DNA from: CAG-390 sp045543615
GTDB taxonomy: Bacteria; Bacillota; Clostridia; Oscillospirales; CAG-272
Direction of reading: 5' to 3'
NCBI GenBank assembly: GCA_045543615.1
Contig: JAZPXL010000054.1
Span: forward strand, 1 to 43,265
Length of the DNA stretch: 43,265 bases
The notes under the pieces were generated by a model, which was not told where the DNA came from, did no database searches, and was given only the letters and a program-made list of their open reading frames with translations. Both the position numbers and the translations under genes were made by a program. Positions 32,576-39,539 of the stretch are shown piece by piece (the stretch's first letter is position 1; every line of letters begins with the position of its first letter).

Positions 32576-33258
32576 TCATCGCTTGTGATTTTTCAAGCGC
32601 AGAGGAGGTTTTTGCGTTTCTTGATAAGTTTGAGGATGAAAGACCTTTTGTGAAGATAGGAATGGAGCTGTTTTATGCAGAGGGCCCCGATATCGTAAAG
32701 AAGATAAAGGCAAGAGGACACAAGATCTTCCTTGACCTCAAGCTCCACGATATTCCTAACACAGTAAAGAAATCTATGGCAGTTCTCTCACGCCTTGATG
32801 TTGATATGACAAACCTCCACGCAGGTGGTACTTGCAGAATGATGGAGGCGGCACTTGAGGGTCTTACAAGAGAGGATGGAAGCCGTCCCCTGCTTATTGC
32901 CGTTACACAGCTCACATCCACAGACCAAGAGGCTATGGAAAACGATCTTCTCATCCGAGAGAGCGTTGACACAGTGGTTATGCACTACGCCGCAAACGCC
33001 GCAAAGTCGGGACTTGACGGCGTTGTATGCTCACCCTTGGAGGCAGGCAAGGTTCACGAAAGATGTGGAGAGGGCTTTTTGACGGTAACACCCGGTGTTC
33101 GCTTTGCTGATGGTGACATCGGCGACCAGAAGAGAGTTATGACACCTGCAGCTGCACGTGAGATTGGATCTGACTATATAGTTGTTGGCAGACCGATAAC
33201 TGCGGCGGCTGATCCCATAGCGGCATATCGCCGTTGCGTAAGCGAATTTGTTGATTGA
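32560..33258 (+). CDS. pyrF: Orotidine 5'-phosphate decarboxylase
   Basis: A 232-residue TIM-barrel decarboxylase forming UMP. VIIACDFSSAEEVFAFLDKF (4-23) is the N-terminal strand with the ribose-binding Asp. The catalytic Asp-Lys-x-x-Asp set is in FLDLKLHDIPNTVKKSM (near 55-71), and TVTPGVRFADGDIGDQKRV with VVGRPITAAADP forms the phosphate site. It resembles the compact bacterial type I enzyme rather than the fused or long type. ATAGGAGGAGCACACGG gives the ribosome site. The start lies 16 bases inside pyrD. Confidence 0.95.
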   Translation: MGKDVIIACDFSSAEEVFAFLDKFEDERPFVKIGMELFYAEGPDIVKKIKARGHKIFLDLKLHDIPNTVKKSMAVLSRLDVDMTNLHAGGTCRMMEAALEGLTREDGSRPLLIAVTQLTSTDQEAMENDLLIRESVDTVVMHYAANAAKSGLDGVVCSPLEAGKVHERCGEGFLTVTPGVRFADGDIGDQKRVMTPAAAREIGSDYIVVGRPITAAADPIAAYRRCVSEFVD

Positions 33259-33271
33259 CGGAGGGACAGAG

Positions 33272-33925
33272 ATGGAGAGCTACAAGAGAGAATTTATTGA
33301 GTTTTTAGAGAGCGCAGGCGTGCTCAAATTTGGTGATTTCACAGCAAAGAGTGGACGAAAGATCCCATATTTCATCAACGCAGGTATGATAAAGACGGGC
33401 CGTGATATTGCACGTCTCGGCGAGTTCTACGCAAGAGCATACAAGGAAAAGCTCGGCGAGAGAAAGGCTGTGCTCTACGGCCCTGCATACAAGGGTATCT
33501 CGCTTTCGGTTTCAGCAGCAGTTGCACTTTCAAAGGACGGACTTGACGTTCCCTTCTTCTTCAATCGTAAGGAGGTTAAGGATCACGGCGAGGGTGGCGT
33601 TTTCGTCGGTTATGTTCCCACAGAGGGCGAGGAGATCGTTATTATCGAGGACGTAATCACAGCGGGAACTGCTATCCGTGAGAGTATGGAGATCCTCTCC
33701 CACCTCGGTGGAACAAAGGTTGTTGCAACCTTTATTATGGTTGACCGTAAGGAGCGTGGTCAGGGCGAAAAGGGTGCTATGGTCGAGATCGAGGAGCAGT
33801 TCGGCTTCCCCGTATATTCAATAGTTGACGTTTATGATATTATCGAATATCTCGAAGAGGACGAGTCCAATCGCGAGAACGTTGAGAGAATCAAGAACTA
33901 TCTTGCAATAAACGGTGCAAAATGA
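33272..33925 (+). CDS. pyrE: Orotate phosphoribosyltransferase
   Basis: A 217-residue type I phosphoribosyltransferase that makes OMP from orotate and PRPP. LKFGDFTAKSGRKIPYFINA (residues 18-37) is the orotate-binding start. VLYGPAYKGISLSVSAAVAL and FFFNRKEVKDHGEGG are active-site loops. EIVIIEDVITAGTAIRES (about 117-134) is the PRPP motif. GGAGGG at 33260-33265 fits the ATG at 33272; the frame also extends to a TTG at 33248 inside pyrF, which I reject. Its stop overlaps the pyrB start in ATGA. Confidence 0.95.
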   Translation: MESYKREFIEFLESAGVLKFGDFTAKSGRKIPYFINAGMIKTGRDIARLGEFYARAYKEKLGERKAVLYGPAYKGISLSVSAAVALSKDGLDVPFFFNRKEVKDHGEGGVFVGYVPTEGEEIVIIEDVITAGTAIRESMEILSHLGGTKVVATFIMVDRKERGQGEKGAMVEIEEQFGFPVYSIVDVYDIIEYLEEDESNRENVERIKNYLAINGAK

Positions 33926-34998
33926 GAAGTGTAATAAATATTGAAGACCTCAGTATAGAGGAGCTTGACGCCCTGCTTGACACGGCAGACGATATTATAG
34001 CCAACCCCGACAAATACAGGGATGCTTGCCGAGGCAAGAAGATAGCAACTCTGTTTTTCGAGCCTTCAACAAGAACAAGACTTTCCTTTGAGGCGGCGAT
34101 GCTTGATCTCGGAGGAAGCGTGCTGGGCTTTGAATCGGCAGGCAACTCATCGTCCGCAAAGGGCGAGAGCGTGGCAGATACAGCACGCACAGTAGGCTGT
34201 TATGCAGATATTATTGCAATGCGCCACCCGCTTGCAGGCTCGGCGTTTGTTGCATCAAAAAGCGCAGGTATTCCCGTTATCAACGCAGGAGACGGCACAC
34301 ATAGCCATCCCACACAGACACTTGCAGACCTCTGCACGATTCGCAGACATAAGGGCGGCTTTGATAACCTCACCGTAGGCTTCTGTGGAGATCTCAAATA
34401 CGGCAGAACAGTGCATTCACTTATCGAGGCACTTGCAAGATATAAGGGAATACGGATAGTGCTCATCTCTCCCAAGGAGCTTCGTCTTCCCGAATATGTA
34501 AAGACAGATACAATAAAGGGTCACGGTATGGAATACATAGAGACGGAGTCGCTGACGGATGCACTCGGAGAGCTTGACGTGCTCTATATGACACGTGTGC
34601 AGAGAGAGCGTTTTCCCTCGCTTGAGGACTACGAAAGGCTTAAGGACAGCTATATCCTCGATACAGAAAAGCTCGCATTTGCAAGAGATGACCTCATCAT
34701 TCTCCATCCCCTGCCCCGTGTAAATGAGATAAGTGTCGCTGTTGATAAGGACAGCCGTGCTTGCTATTTTGAGCAGGTCAGAAACGGCAAGTTTATGAGA
34801 ATGGCACTTATACTGAAGCTGCTTGAGGCTGCAAGGAACGGCGAGGAGGCGGCAGAGGACGAGAGAGAATACAGACACGATCTTGTCTGCCAAAATCCCG
34901 GTTGTATTACAAGCGTGGAGCAGGAGCTTGAGCATATTTATTATAAAGCTTCAAACGGACAGTACCGTTGCTTGTATTGCGAAAAGAGAGAAAAATAA
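33922..34998 (+). CDS. pyrB: Aspartate carbamoyltransferase with C-terminal zinc knuckle
   Basis: A 358-residue ATCase catalytic chain with an added C-terminal domain. Residues 1-305 are a normal PyrB: carbamoyl-phosphate loop FFEPSTRTRLSFEAAM (45-60), the Ser/Lys loop SSSAKGESVADT (76-87), HPTQTLADL (129-137) and LHPLPRVNEI (261-270). After an acidic linker (EEAAEDEREYRHD), residues 321-358 contain Cys323-x4-Cys328-x21-Cys350-x2-Cys353. The contexts VCQNPGCITS and RCLYCEK closely resemble the zinc domain of the regulatory chain PyrI. The nucleotide-binding allosteric domain of PyrI is missing. Last gene of the operon; no good ribosome site, so it probably depends on the 4-base ATGA overlap with pyrE. 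Confidence 0.93.
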   Translation: MRSVINIEDLSIEELDALLDTADDIIANPDKYRDACRGKKIATLFFEPSTRTRLSFEAAMLDLGGSVLGFESAGNSSSAKGESVADTARTVGCYADIIAMRHPLAGSAFVASKSAGIPVINAGDGTHSHPTQTLADLCTIRRHKGGFDNLTVGFCGDLKYGRTVHSLIEALARYKGIRIVLISPKELRLPEYVKTDTIKGHGMEYIETESLTDALGELDVLYMTRVQRERFPSLEDYERLKDSYILDTEKLAFARDDLIILHPLPRVNEISVAVDKDSRACYFEQVRNGKFMRMALILKLLEAARNGEEAAEDEREYRHDLVCQNPGCITSVEQELEHIYYKASNGQYRCLYCEKREK

Positions 34999-35009
34999 AA
35001 ATAAAACAA

Positions 35010-35040
35010 AAAGCACATCTGCCACTGGCAGATGTGCTTT
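35010..35040. terminator. Bidirectional terminator of the pyr operon
   Basis: A perfect 14-bp stem (AAAGCACATCTGCC with GGCAGATGTGCTTT, loop ACT) follows the pyrB stop. The T-run is short on the plus strand (CTTT then CTCTCTTT) and stronger on the minus strand, where it ends the VanX-like gene. Confidence 0.88.
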
Positions 35041-35046
35041 CTCTCT

Positions 35047-35898
35047 TTAGCTTTGGGGTGGAACAAAATCTTTACCAACATCGTATGAGACGGAGTCGGA
35101 GAAATGCCACCATTCACCAAAATATGGAACGAAGCCCCCGTTTTTCATAGCTTCTTCAAGGGTGGTTGCGTTCTCTCTTGCCACGGGTGTGCAATCGGAA
35201 TAATTTCTGTCGGCAAGAACGGAAAAATCGTCAAATCCCGTCGGCATCTGCAGCTCTTCTCCGTCAAGGGTAATAAGCGTGATGTCTACGGTGTTGCCAC
35301 GGCTGTGGGAGCTGTAACCATAATAGGGATTTGCAACGTATGTGTTGTCGGGATATACCTCCCAGAGCTTAAACTGTGCCTCCGTCGGTCTAAATGCATC
35401 CCAGATTTTGAGCCTGAAGCCCATTTCTCTCAGCTCGTCAGCGACAGACTTGAGCTTGCATACGGTTCCGTATCGCAAATACGCATCGTTAAAATTGTAT
35501 ATGACCTTGCCCGTGAAATTGTTGGTGGTCGCATAGCGAAGCTCAATTACAGCATCGGGAATGTAGTCAAGAATGCGCACAAAGTCTTCGTCACGAGGTG
35601 GTGGTGGGGGAGCCGTCGTCTCCTCGGCTGTTGTTTCTTCAACTGTTGTTTCTTCGACAGTTGTTTCCTCTACTGTTGTTTCTTCGGCAGTTGTATCCAC
35701 AACTACCGTTTCGTCAAAAGCAGTAGTTTCATCCAAGGGAGTGGAGGATGGTGGAGAGAGGGGAGAGGTGGTGACGGTGGGTGGGATACTGCTGTCGACC
35801 CCTGAGTTTTCGGTGTAATTACATCCACAGACAAGCAGGGCAAGCGCAAGGAACAGAAGAGGGATGAGGATTTTTGGTGATTTGAGTTTGGTTTTCAT
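35047..35898 (-). CDS. VanX-like D-Ala-D-Ala dipeptidase lipoprotein
   Basis: A 283-residue exported protein. MKTKLKSPKILIPLLFLALA LLVCGC is a lipoprotein signal, with the likely lipidated Cys26. Residues 30-100 form a disordered linker with four to five TTVEE/TTAEE repeats and a PPPPPP stretch. The C-terminal domain (about 105-283) matches the M15 VanX/D-alanyl-D-alanine dipeptidase family: the Arg of WDAFRP (Arg170), zinc ligands His198 and Asp205 in SSHSRGNTVDIT, the catalytic Glu262 and zinc His265 in GEWWHF. It is probably a cell-wall peptide hydrolase anchored outside the membrane. There is no vanHA partner, so vancomycin resistance should not be inferred. The ribosome site is weak; promoter at 35962-35990. 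Confidence 0.88.
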   Translation of the reverse strand: MKTKLKSPKILIPLLFLALALLVCGCNYTENSGVDSSIPPTVTTSPLSPPSSTPLDETTAFDETVVVDTTAEETTVEETTVEETTVEETTAEETTAPPPPPRDEDFVRILDYIPDAVIELRYATTNNFTGKVIYNFNDAYLRYGTVCKLKSVADELREMGFRLKIWDAFRPTEAQFKLWEVYPDNTYVANPYYGYSSHSRGNTVDITLITLDGEELQMPTGFDDFSVLADRNYSDCTPVARENATTLEEAMKNGGFVPYFGEWWHFSDSVSYDVGKDFVPPQS

Positions 35899-35961
35899 TT
35901 TTCATTTGTGTTGTTTGTATGCGACGAGCGCAGGTGATTTTAAAGGTTGGCTTACAGTTTT

Positions 35962-35990
35962 ATTATAGCATAAAAATTATAGGATTGCAA
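35962..35990 (-). promoter_or_regulatory. Promoter of the VanX-like lipoprotein gene
   Basis: Minus strand TTGCAA (35985-35990), 17 bases, TATAAT (35962-35967). The leader is about 60 nt with no clear extra structure. Confidence 0.7.
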
Positions 35991-36062
35991 GTAAATAAGT
36001 TGCTTGAGAAGCTTTTTGGTATACAGAGATGATGGAGAGGGCAGAGTATCGGCAAAATTCGC

Positions 36063-36091
36063 TTGACAATGGTGGCGCAAGGGTGTATAAT
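36063..36091 (+). promoter_or_regulatory. Consensus promoter of tRNA-Arg
   Basis: TTGACA (36063-36068), 17 bases, TATAAT (36086-36091), 12 bases before the tRNA 5' end. Confidence 0.88.
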
Positions 36092-36103
36092 TAACAAAGA
36101 TAA

Positions 36104-36180
36104 CTGCCCGTGGCACAGCTGGATAGCGCGTCAGACTCCGACTCTGAAGGCCGAAGGTTCGAATCCTTTCGGGCAGGCCA
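36104..36180 (+). tRNA. tRNA-Arg (anticodon CCG)
   Basis: A 77-nt cloverleaf. Acceptor CTGCCCG pairs with CGGGCAG and CCA is encoded at 36178-36180. The anticodon stem TCAGA/TCTGA encloses loop CTCCGAC, giving anticodon CCG for CGG codons. The T arm is GAAGG-TTCGAAT-CCTTT (one G.U). The D arm has GCAC/GCGC with one A.C mismatch and the usual AGCTGGATA loop. It is a single tRNA gene with its own consensus promoter and terminator. Confidence 0.93.
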
Positions 36181-36187
36181 GAAAAAA

Positions 36188-36213
36188 GCACTTGCGAAAG
36201 CAAGTGCTTTTTT
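36188..36213 (+). terminator. Terminator of tRNA-Arg
   Basis: GCACTTGC-GAAA-GCAAGTGC followed by TTTTTT; an A-run precedes the stem, so it could also work on the minus strand. It has a GNNA loop like the adjacent array units. Confidence 0.92.
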
Positions 36214-36475
36214 CTATCCAAGCCGCAGGCTTGGTATATCATTGACGCACAAAGTGCGGCGTATATCATCAAGGGCGCGTTGCGCCCTTGTATCTCATCA
36301 CGCGCCAGCGTGCATCTACCTGCGGCTTGATGATATACACGCCTGACGGCGTGATGATATACAAGGCTACGCCTTGATGATATACAGCCCTAACGGGCTG
36401 ATGATATGCAATCCCTGCGGGATTGATGATATACAAGGCTACGCCTTGATATATACACGCTTTGCGTGTATATAC
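36214..36475. repeat. Mini-hairpin array C with an internal switch of orientation
   Basis: About ten units. From 36214 to 36312 the linkers read TATATCATCA (forward): CAAGCC-GCA-GGCTTG (36219-36233), a 9-bp stem with loop GTT (36270-36290), CACGC-GCCA-GCGTG (36299-36312). From 36331 the linkers read TGATGATATA (reverse): CACGCC-TGAC-GGCGTG (36338-36353), CAAGGC-TAC-GCCTTG (36362-36376 and 36434-36448), CAGCCC-TAAC-GGGCTG (36385-36400), CAATCCC-TGC-GGGATTG (36409-36425), then CACGC-TTT-GCGTG (36456-36468). Several stems are the same as in array A, about 32 kb away. It begins directly behind the tRNA terminator. Confidence 0.85.
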
Positions 36476-36684
36476 CCTCTCACCCGACTACGTCGGGAGC
36501 TCTCCCAAAGGGCGAGCCTATCTGTAAATCTTCGCTTATATTAATAACTTATAGCTTGCGCAACCGGTAAAGTAGCGCACTCTCCCTCAGTCTCGCTATT
36601 TGCTACGCAAATGTACGCTCGACAGCTCCCTCTCGGAGTGAGCCTATCTGTAAATCTACGCTTATTCTAAAAACATAATGTTTG
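36476..36684 (-). repeat. Tandem copies of the interspersed repeat with variable hairpin
   Basis: Bases 36621-36653 are an exact reverse complement of 5227-5259, with flanking similarity to about 36566-36684. A second, shorter copy (GGGAGCTCTCCCAAAGGGCG then AGCCTATCTGTAAATCTTCG) lies at 36497-36535. Between constant arms (ACTCTCCCTCAGTC and GACAGCTCCC) sits a palindrome, TTTGCTACGCAAATG-like, where the 5.2 kb copy has TCACCATAGGTGA. Confidence 0.7.
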
Positions 36685-36742
36685 GTATTCATTTATAACT
36701 TGACAATATATAGAAACCAAAAACGCCAAAATATTTTCTGAA

Positions 36743-36773
36743 CCCGTAGGGACCGGCGTCCTCGACGGTCCGT
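36743..36773. repeat. GTAGGG-type palindromic repeat, partial
   Basis: CCCGTAGGGACCGGCGTCCT followed by CGACGGTCCG, a short relative of the element at 43184-43245. It is flanked by two copies of TTGACAATATA(T/C)AGAA (36700-36715 and 36793-36808), so it may be an insertion into, or a boundary of, another repeat. Confidence 0.5.
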
Positions 36774-36801
36774 AAAGGAAAATCTTTTCGTTTTGACAAT
36801 A

Positions 36802-36925
36802 TACAGAACACCCCAAACACCACCTAAAAGAAAGCCTTCTCCAGTGGGAGAAGGGGGACCGCGAGAGCGGTGGATGAGGTGTGATTTAGTAAACATTAAA
36901 TTAAAAAGTTGTGTTATAAAAGAAC
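36802..36925 (-). repeat. Modular double-hairpin repeat, inverted copy 3
   Basis: Reverse-complement copy of the 127-bp element at 5059-5185 and 5455-5581, with some changes (loop AACT to CACT, and AT-rich lead variants). It contains GAGAAGG...CCTTCTC and CCGC-GAGA-GCGG hairpins. Confidence 0.75.
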
Positions 36926-36997
36926 ACCAAAACGCTACCTAAAAGAAAGCCTCGCCCACAGGGAGAGGTGTCACGGCGAAAGCCGTGACGGAGAGGG
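36926..36997 (-). repeat. Related double-hairpin module with swapped stems
   Basis: Shares the frame ACGCTACCTAAAAGAAAGCC with the neighbouring repeat but has other stems: CCTCGCCC-ACA-GGGAGAGG (with a mismatch) and TCACGGC-GAAA-GCCGTGA (36971-36988). Confidence 0.6.
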
Positions 36998-37112
36998 GGG
37001 ATACACGCCTTCGGCGTGATGATATCCACACCTTCGGTGCAAATAATACAAGGCTTGCGCCTTGATGATATCCACACCTTCGGTGTGATGATATACACGC
37101 CCTGCGGCGTGA
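36998..37112 (-). repeat. Mini-hairpin array D (reverse orientation)
   Basis: Five units with TGATGATATCC/TGATGATATAC linkers: CACGCC-TTC-GGCGTG (37004-37018), CACACC-TTC-GGTG (37027-37039, last pairs decayed), CAAGGC-TTGC-GCCTTG (37049-37064), CACACC-TTC-GGTGTG (37073-37087), CACGCC-CTGC-GGCGTG (37096-37111). Read on the minus strand, four of the five loops are GAA or GCAA (GAA, GAA, GCAA, GAA); the fifth is GCAG. Confidence 0.82.
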
Positions 37113-37121
37113 TGTAGGAAG

Positions 37122-37154
37122 AAAAAATCCGAGAACGGTGTTCTCGGATTTTTT
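37122..37154 (-). terminator. Terminator of the cysS-gtrA unit
   Basis: AAAAAATCCGAGAAC, loop GGT, GTTCTCGGATTTTTT. Strong on both strands; it lies 57 bp beyond the gtrA-like stop in its direction of transcription. Confidence 0.9.
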
Positions 37155-37211
37155 CATTTTTATAATTTTTTTGTTTTTCGTTTGGTGGTTTTTGATGATT
37201 TTTCGTCCGTC

Positions 37212-37709
37212 TCACTCAGCCTTTTTCTTTCTGAAGACCAAAAGCTTTGAGAGGATATAGTTGAGGATGGTGACTACCACCATTGAAACTGCCGTTGTAA
37301 GCAGGTCGGCGTCAATGGTGATGATGAATTTAAATGCCACATATCCAAGTGCAAGTAATGCCTTTGGCATCAGTACGCCAATACCAAGCTCCACAAAATA
37401 AGTGAAAAGTCTCGAGCCGACAAATTTGCCGAACTGCGCCCAAACTGCACCCGTCTCGCTGACCTTGTCGAGAAATACCCACTTTTTGTTTGTGAAAAAT
37501 CCGAAGATCACGCCTGCAACCCAACCGAGAGAGACGGCTACGGTGCGAAGCAGGTCTGCCTCGTGGCTCTCTGCATCAAGTGGAATATCAAGCAGTGCCG
37601 AAAAAGGATAGAGAACAGCAAATCTGACGCCGTAAGCTACGACCGTTGTCATAAGCCCGACCGCTATATAGACGATGATCTCCCTGTATTTTTTGAAAAG
37701 CTCCTTCAT
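37212..37709 (-). CDS. GtrA-like membrane protein
   Basis: A 165-residue protein with four predicted transmembrane segments: about YIAVGLMTTVVAYGVRFAVL, TVAVSLGWVAGVIFGFF, LFTYFVELGIGVLMP and LLTTAVSMVVVTILNYILS. FGFFTNKKWVF and NYILSKLLVFRKKK are the hallmark GtrA motifs (a Phe/Asn-x-x-W/K turn and a basic C-terminus). Members help move lipid-linked sugars across the membrane; a specific substrate cannot be assigned. The start at 37709 is supported by GAGGGTG; a longer frame from a TTG overlapping cysS is rejected. It follows cysS by 16 bp and shares its terminator. Confidence 0.85.
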   Translation of the reverse strand: MKELFKKYREIIVYIAVGLMTTVVAYGVRFAVLYPFSALLDIPLDAESHEADLLRTVAVSLGWVAGVIFGFFTNKKWVFLDKVSETGAVWAQFGKFVGSRLFTYFVELGIGVLMPKALLALGYVAFKFIITIDADLLTTAVSMVVVTILNYILSKLLVFRKKKAE

Positions 37710-37725
37710 TGTCTGCACCCTCGGC

Positions 37726-39186
37726 TTACGCTCTCTTCCATTCAGTTCCACCTGCCGTGTCAATAAGGGTTATGCCCTCTGCGGCAAGCTCGTCACGGAT
37801 CCGGTCAGCCTCTGCAAAATTCTTTGCTCTCTTTGCTGCAGCTCTCGCCTCAACCAGAGCCTCAATTCTTGCGTACTCAGGGTCAGCCGCCGCTGCCGCT
37901 GCCTTTGCAGCCGCCTTTGCCGCAGCCTCGTCCTCTTCCTTCTTGATGATAGCCTTTGCAGCATCCTCAAGACCGAGCATAAGAACCGTCTCAAAATCAC
38001 GGATAGCAGCCATCTTTGTTCTGTTGTTGGTCTTTGCCTTGAGCACATCGTAAAGCGCAGTTACTGCAAGCGAGGTGTTAAGGTCATTGTCAAGTGCCGC
38101 CTTGAATTTTGCCTTGAGAGCGTCAAGCGACGCCTCGTCGAGCTCGCCGTCATTCTCGCCCTTCAGTATGGTGACGATCTTTGCTACGAGCTTGTTGTAT
38201 GCAACGCAAGCGTTGTCGAGGTTTTCATAGCTGAAAACGAGGGATTTGCGATAATGTGACTGCATACAGAAGAAACGGTATGCAAGGGGAGCGTAGCCCT
38301 TCGACTCAAGAAGCGAAACGGTCAAAAACTCGCCGCTTGACTTACTCATCTTGCCGGAATTTGTGTTGAGATGGAGAACGTGCATCCACCAATTGCACCA
38401 TTTGTGACCGAGGTATGCCTCGCTCTGCGCGATCTCGTTTGTGTGGTGTGGGAATGCGTTGTCAATACCACCACAGTGTATGTCGACACGCTCGCCCAAG
38501 TGCTTCATAGCAATACAAGAGCACTCAATATGCCAGCCGGGATAACCCACGCCCCAAGGGCTGTCCCATTTAAGCTCTTGATCGTCAAATTTCGATTTTG
38601 TAAACCAAAGCACGAAATCAGCACGGTTGCGCTTGTTACCGTCAGCCTCAACGCCATCACGAACTCCGACCTCAAGGTCCTCCTCGTTGAAGTCGTGGAA
38701 TGCATAGTAATTGTCAAGCTTTGAGGTGTCAAAATAAATATTTCCACCTGCCTCATAAGCATAGCCCTTCTCAATGAGAGAGGAGATGACACTAATAAAA
38801 TCGTCAATGCAAGCAGTTGCAGGCTCAACAACGTCAGGTGTGCGAATTGCAAGCTTGCGGCAGTCCTCAAAGAAGGCATCGGTGTAAAACTTTGCGATCT
38901 CCATAACCGTTTTCTTTTCACGGCGTGCGCCCTTGAGCATCTTGTCATCGCCCGTGTCACCGTCACTTGTCAGGTGACCTACATCGGTGATGTTCATAAC
39001 ACGGCGAACCTCATATCCGAGGTATCTCATATAACGGTCAAGCACGTCCTCCATAATGTAGGTACGCAGATTGCCTATATGTGCATAGTGGTAGACCGTA
39101 GGTCCACAGGTGTATATTGAAACACGTCCGCTTTCGTTCGGAACAAATTCGTCACGGGAATGTGTAAGAGTATTGTAGAGGATCAT
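37726..39186 (-). CDS. cysS: Cysteinyl-tRNA synthetase
   Basis: A 486-residue class I aminoacyl-tRNA synthetase. The N-terminus MILYNTLTHSRDEFVP leads to YTCGPTVYHYAHIGNLRTYI: Cys27 is a zinc ligand and HIGN (36-39) is the HIGH signature. The other zinc site GWHIECSCIAMKHLG, HCGGIDNAFPHHTNEIAQSE and KMSKSSGEF (the KMSKS signature) are intact. An Ala-rich charged stretch (EEDEAAAKAAAKAAAAAADP) interrupts the C-terminal region. AAAGGA precedes the ATG at 39186; an upstream frame to 39228 has no ribosome site. Consensus promoter at 39238-39266. Confidence 0.95.
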   Translation of the reverse strand: MILYNTLTHSRDEFVPNESGRVSIYTCGPTVYHYAHIGNLRTYIMEDVLDRYMRYLGYEVRRVMNITDVGHLTSDGDTGDDKMLKGARREKKTVMEIAKFYTDAFFEDCRKLAIRTPDVVEPATACIDDFISVISSLIEKGYAYEAGGNIYFDTSKLDNYYAFHDFNEEDLEVGVRDGVEADGNKRNRADFVLWFTKSKFDDQELKWDSPWGVGYPGWHIECSCIAMKHLGERVDIHCGGIDNAFPHHTNEIAQSEAYLGHKWCNWWMHVLHLNTNSGKMSKSSGEFLTVSLLESKGYAPLAYRFFCMQSHYRKSLVFSYENLDNACVAYNKLVAKIVTILKGENDGELDEASLDALKAKFKAALDNDLNTSLAVTALYDVLKAKTNNRTKMAAIRDFETVLMLGLEDAAKAIIKKEEDEAAAKAAAKAAAAAADPEYARIEALVEARAAAKRAKNFAEADRIRDELAAEGITLIDTAGGTEWKRA

Positions 39187-39237
39187 TTTCCATTGTCCTT
39201 TCCGTGCATACTTGCACTTAAAAATCAATCACATTAT

Positions 39238-39266
39238 ATTATAACAAATAAAGGCGCACTTGTCAA
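39238..39266 (-). promoter_or_regulatory. Consensus promoter of cysS
   Basis: Minus strand TTGACA (39261-39266), 17 bases, TATAAT (39238-39243). The leader is about 45 nt, with no T-box-sized structure, so cysS is not obviously T-box controlled. The rest of 39267-39422 shows no recognised feature. Confidence 0.85.
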
Positions 39267-39422
39267 GACGGGAGTGCAAGACGACGGCGTGCTTGTTGCA
39301 AAAAAGAGTTGGAGAAAAGAAAGAAAAAGGCAAAAACGGATGAGTTTGGTCGAAAAATTATTAATAAATTTAAACTTTTTGCAGTTTAGGGAGTAAGAGG
39401 GGCACAAATTTTCAAAAATCTC

Positions 39423-39451
39423 TTTACTTTTTGCTAAAAAAGTGGTATGAT
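39423..39451 (+). promoter_or_regulatory. Candidate promoter of nifJ
   Basis: TTTACT (39423-39428), 17 bases, TATGAT (39446-39451). The leader of about 80 nt is AT-rich with no clear structure and ends in CGGAGGACAAACAAC before the ATG at 39540. Confidence 0.6.
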
Positions 39452-39539
39452 ATTATGGGTCTTGTTGGAGACTTATAAACAGGACTCAAACGCAAAAAAC
39501 GAAAAAATTAAAAATTCATATAAACGGAGGACAAACAAC

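Noticed and set aside
35047..35898. Vancomycin resistance (vanX) gene
   Set aside because: The domain is VanX-like, but there is no vanH/vanA/vanR/vanS and the protein is a lipoprotein, so it is more likely a wall peptidase.
36063..36346. Short ORFs over the tRNA gene
   Set aside because: They translate the tRNA and its terminator; the cloverleaf with CCA is unambiguous.
39187..39260. T-box leader for cysS
   Set aside because: The leader predicted from the consensus promoter is too short for a T-box and has no terminator/antiterminator.
39447..39539. N-terminal extension of nifJ
   Set aside because: The added residues are Lys/Asn-rich and unlike the family; CGGAGG before the ATG at 39540 decides the start.
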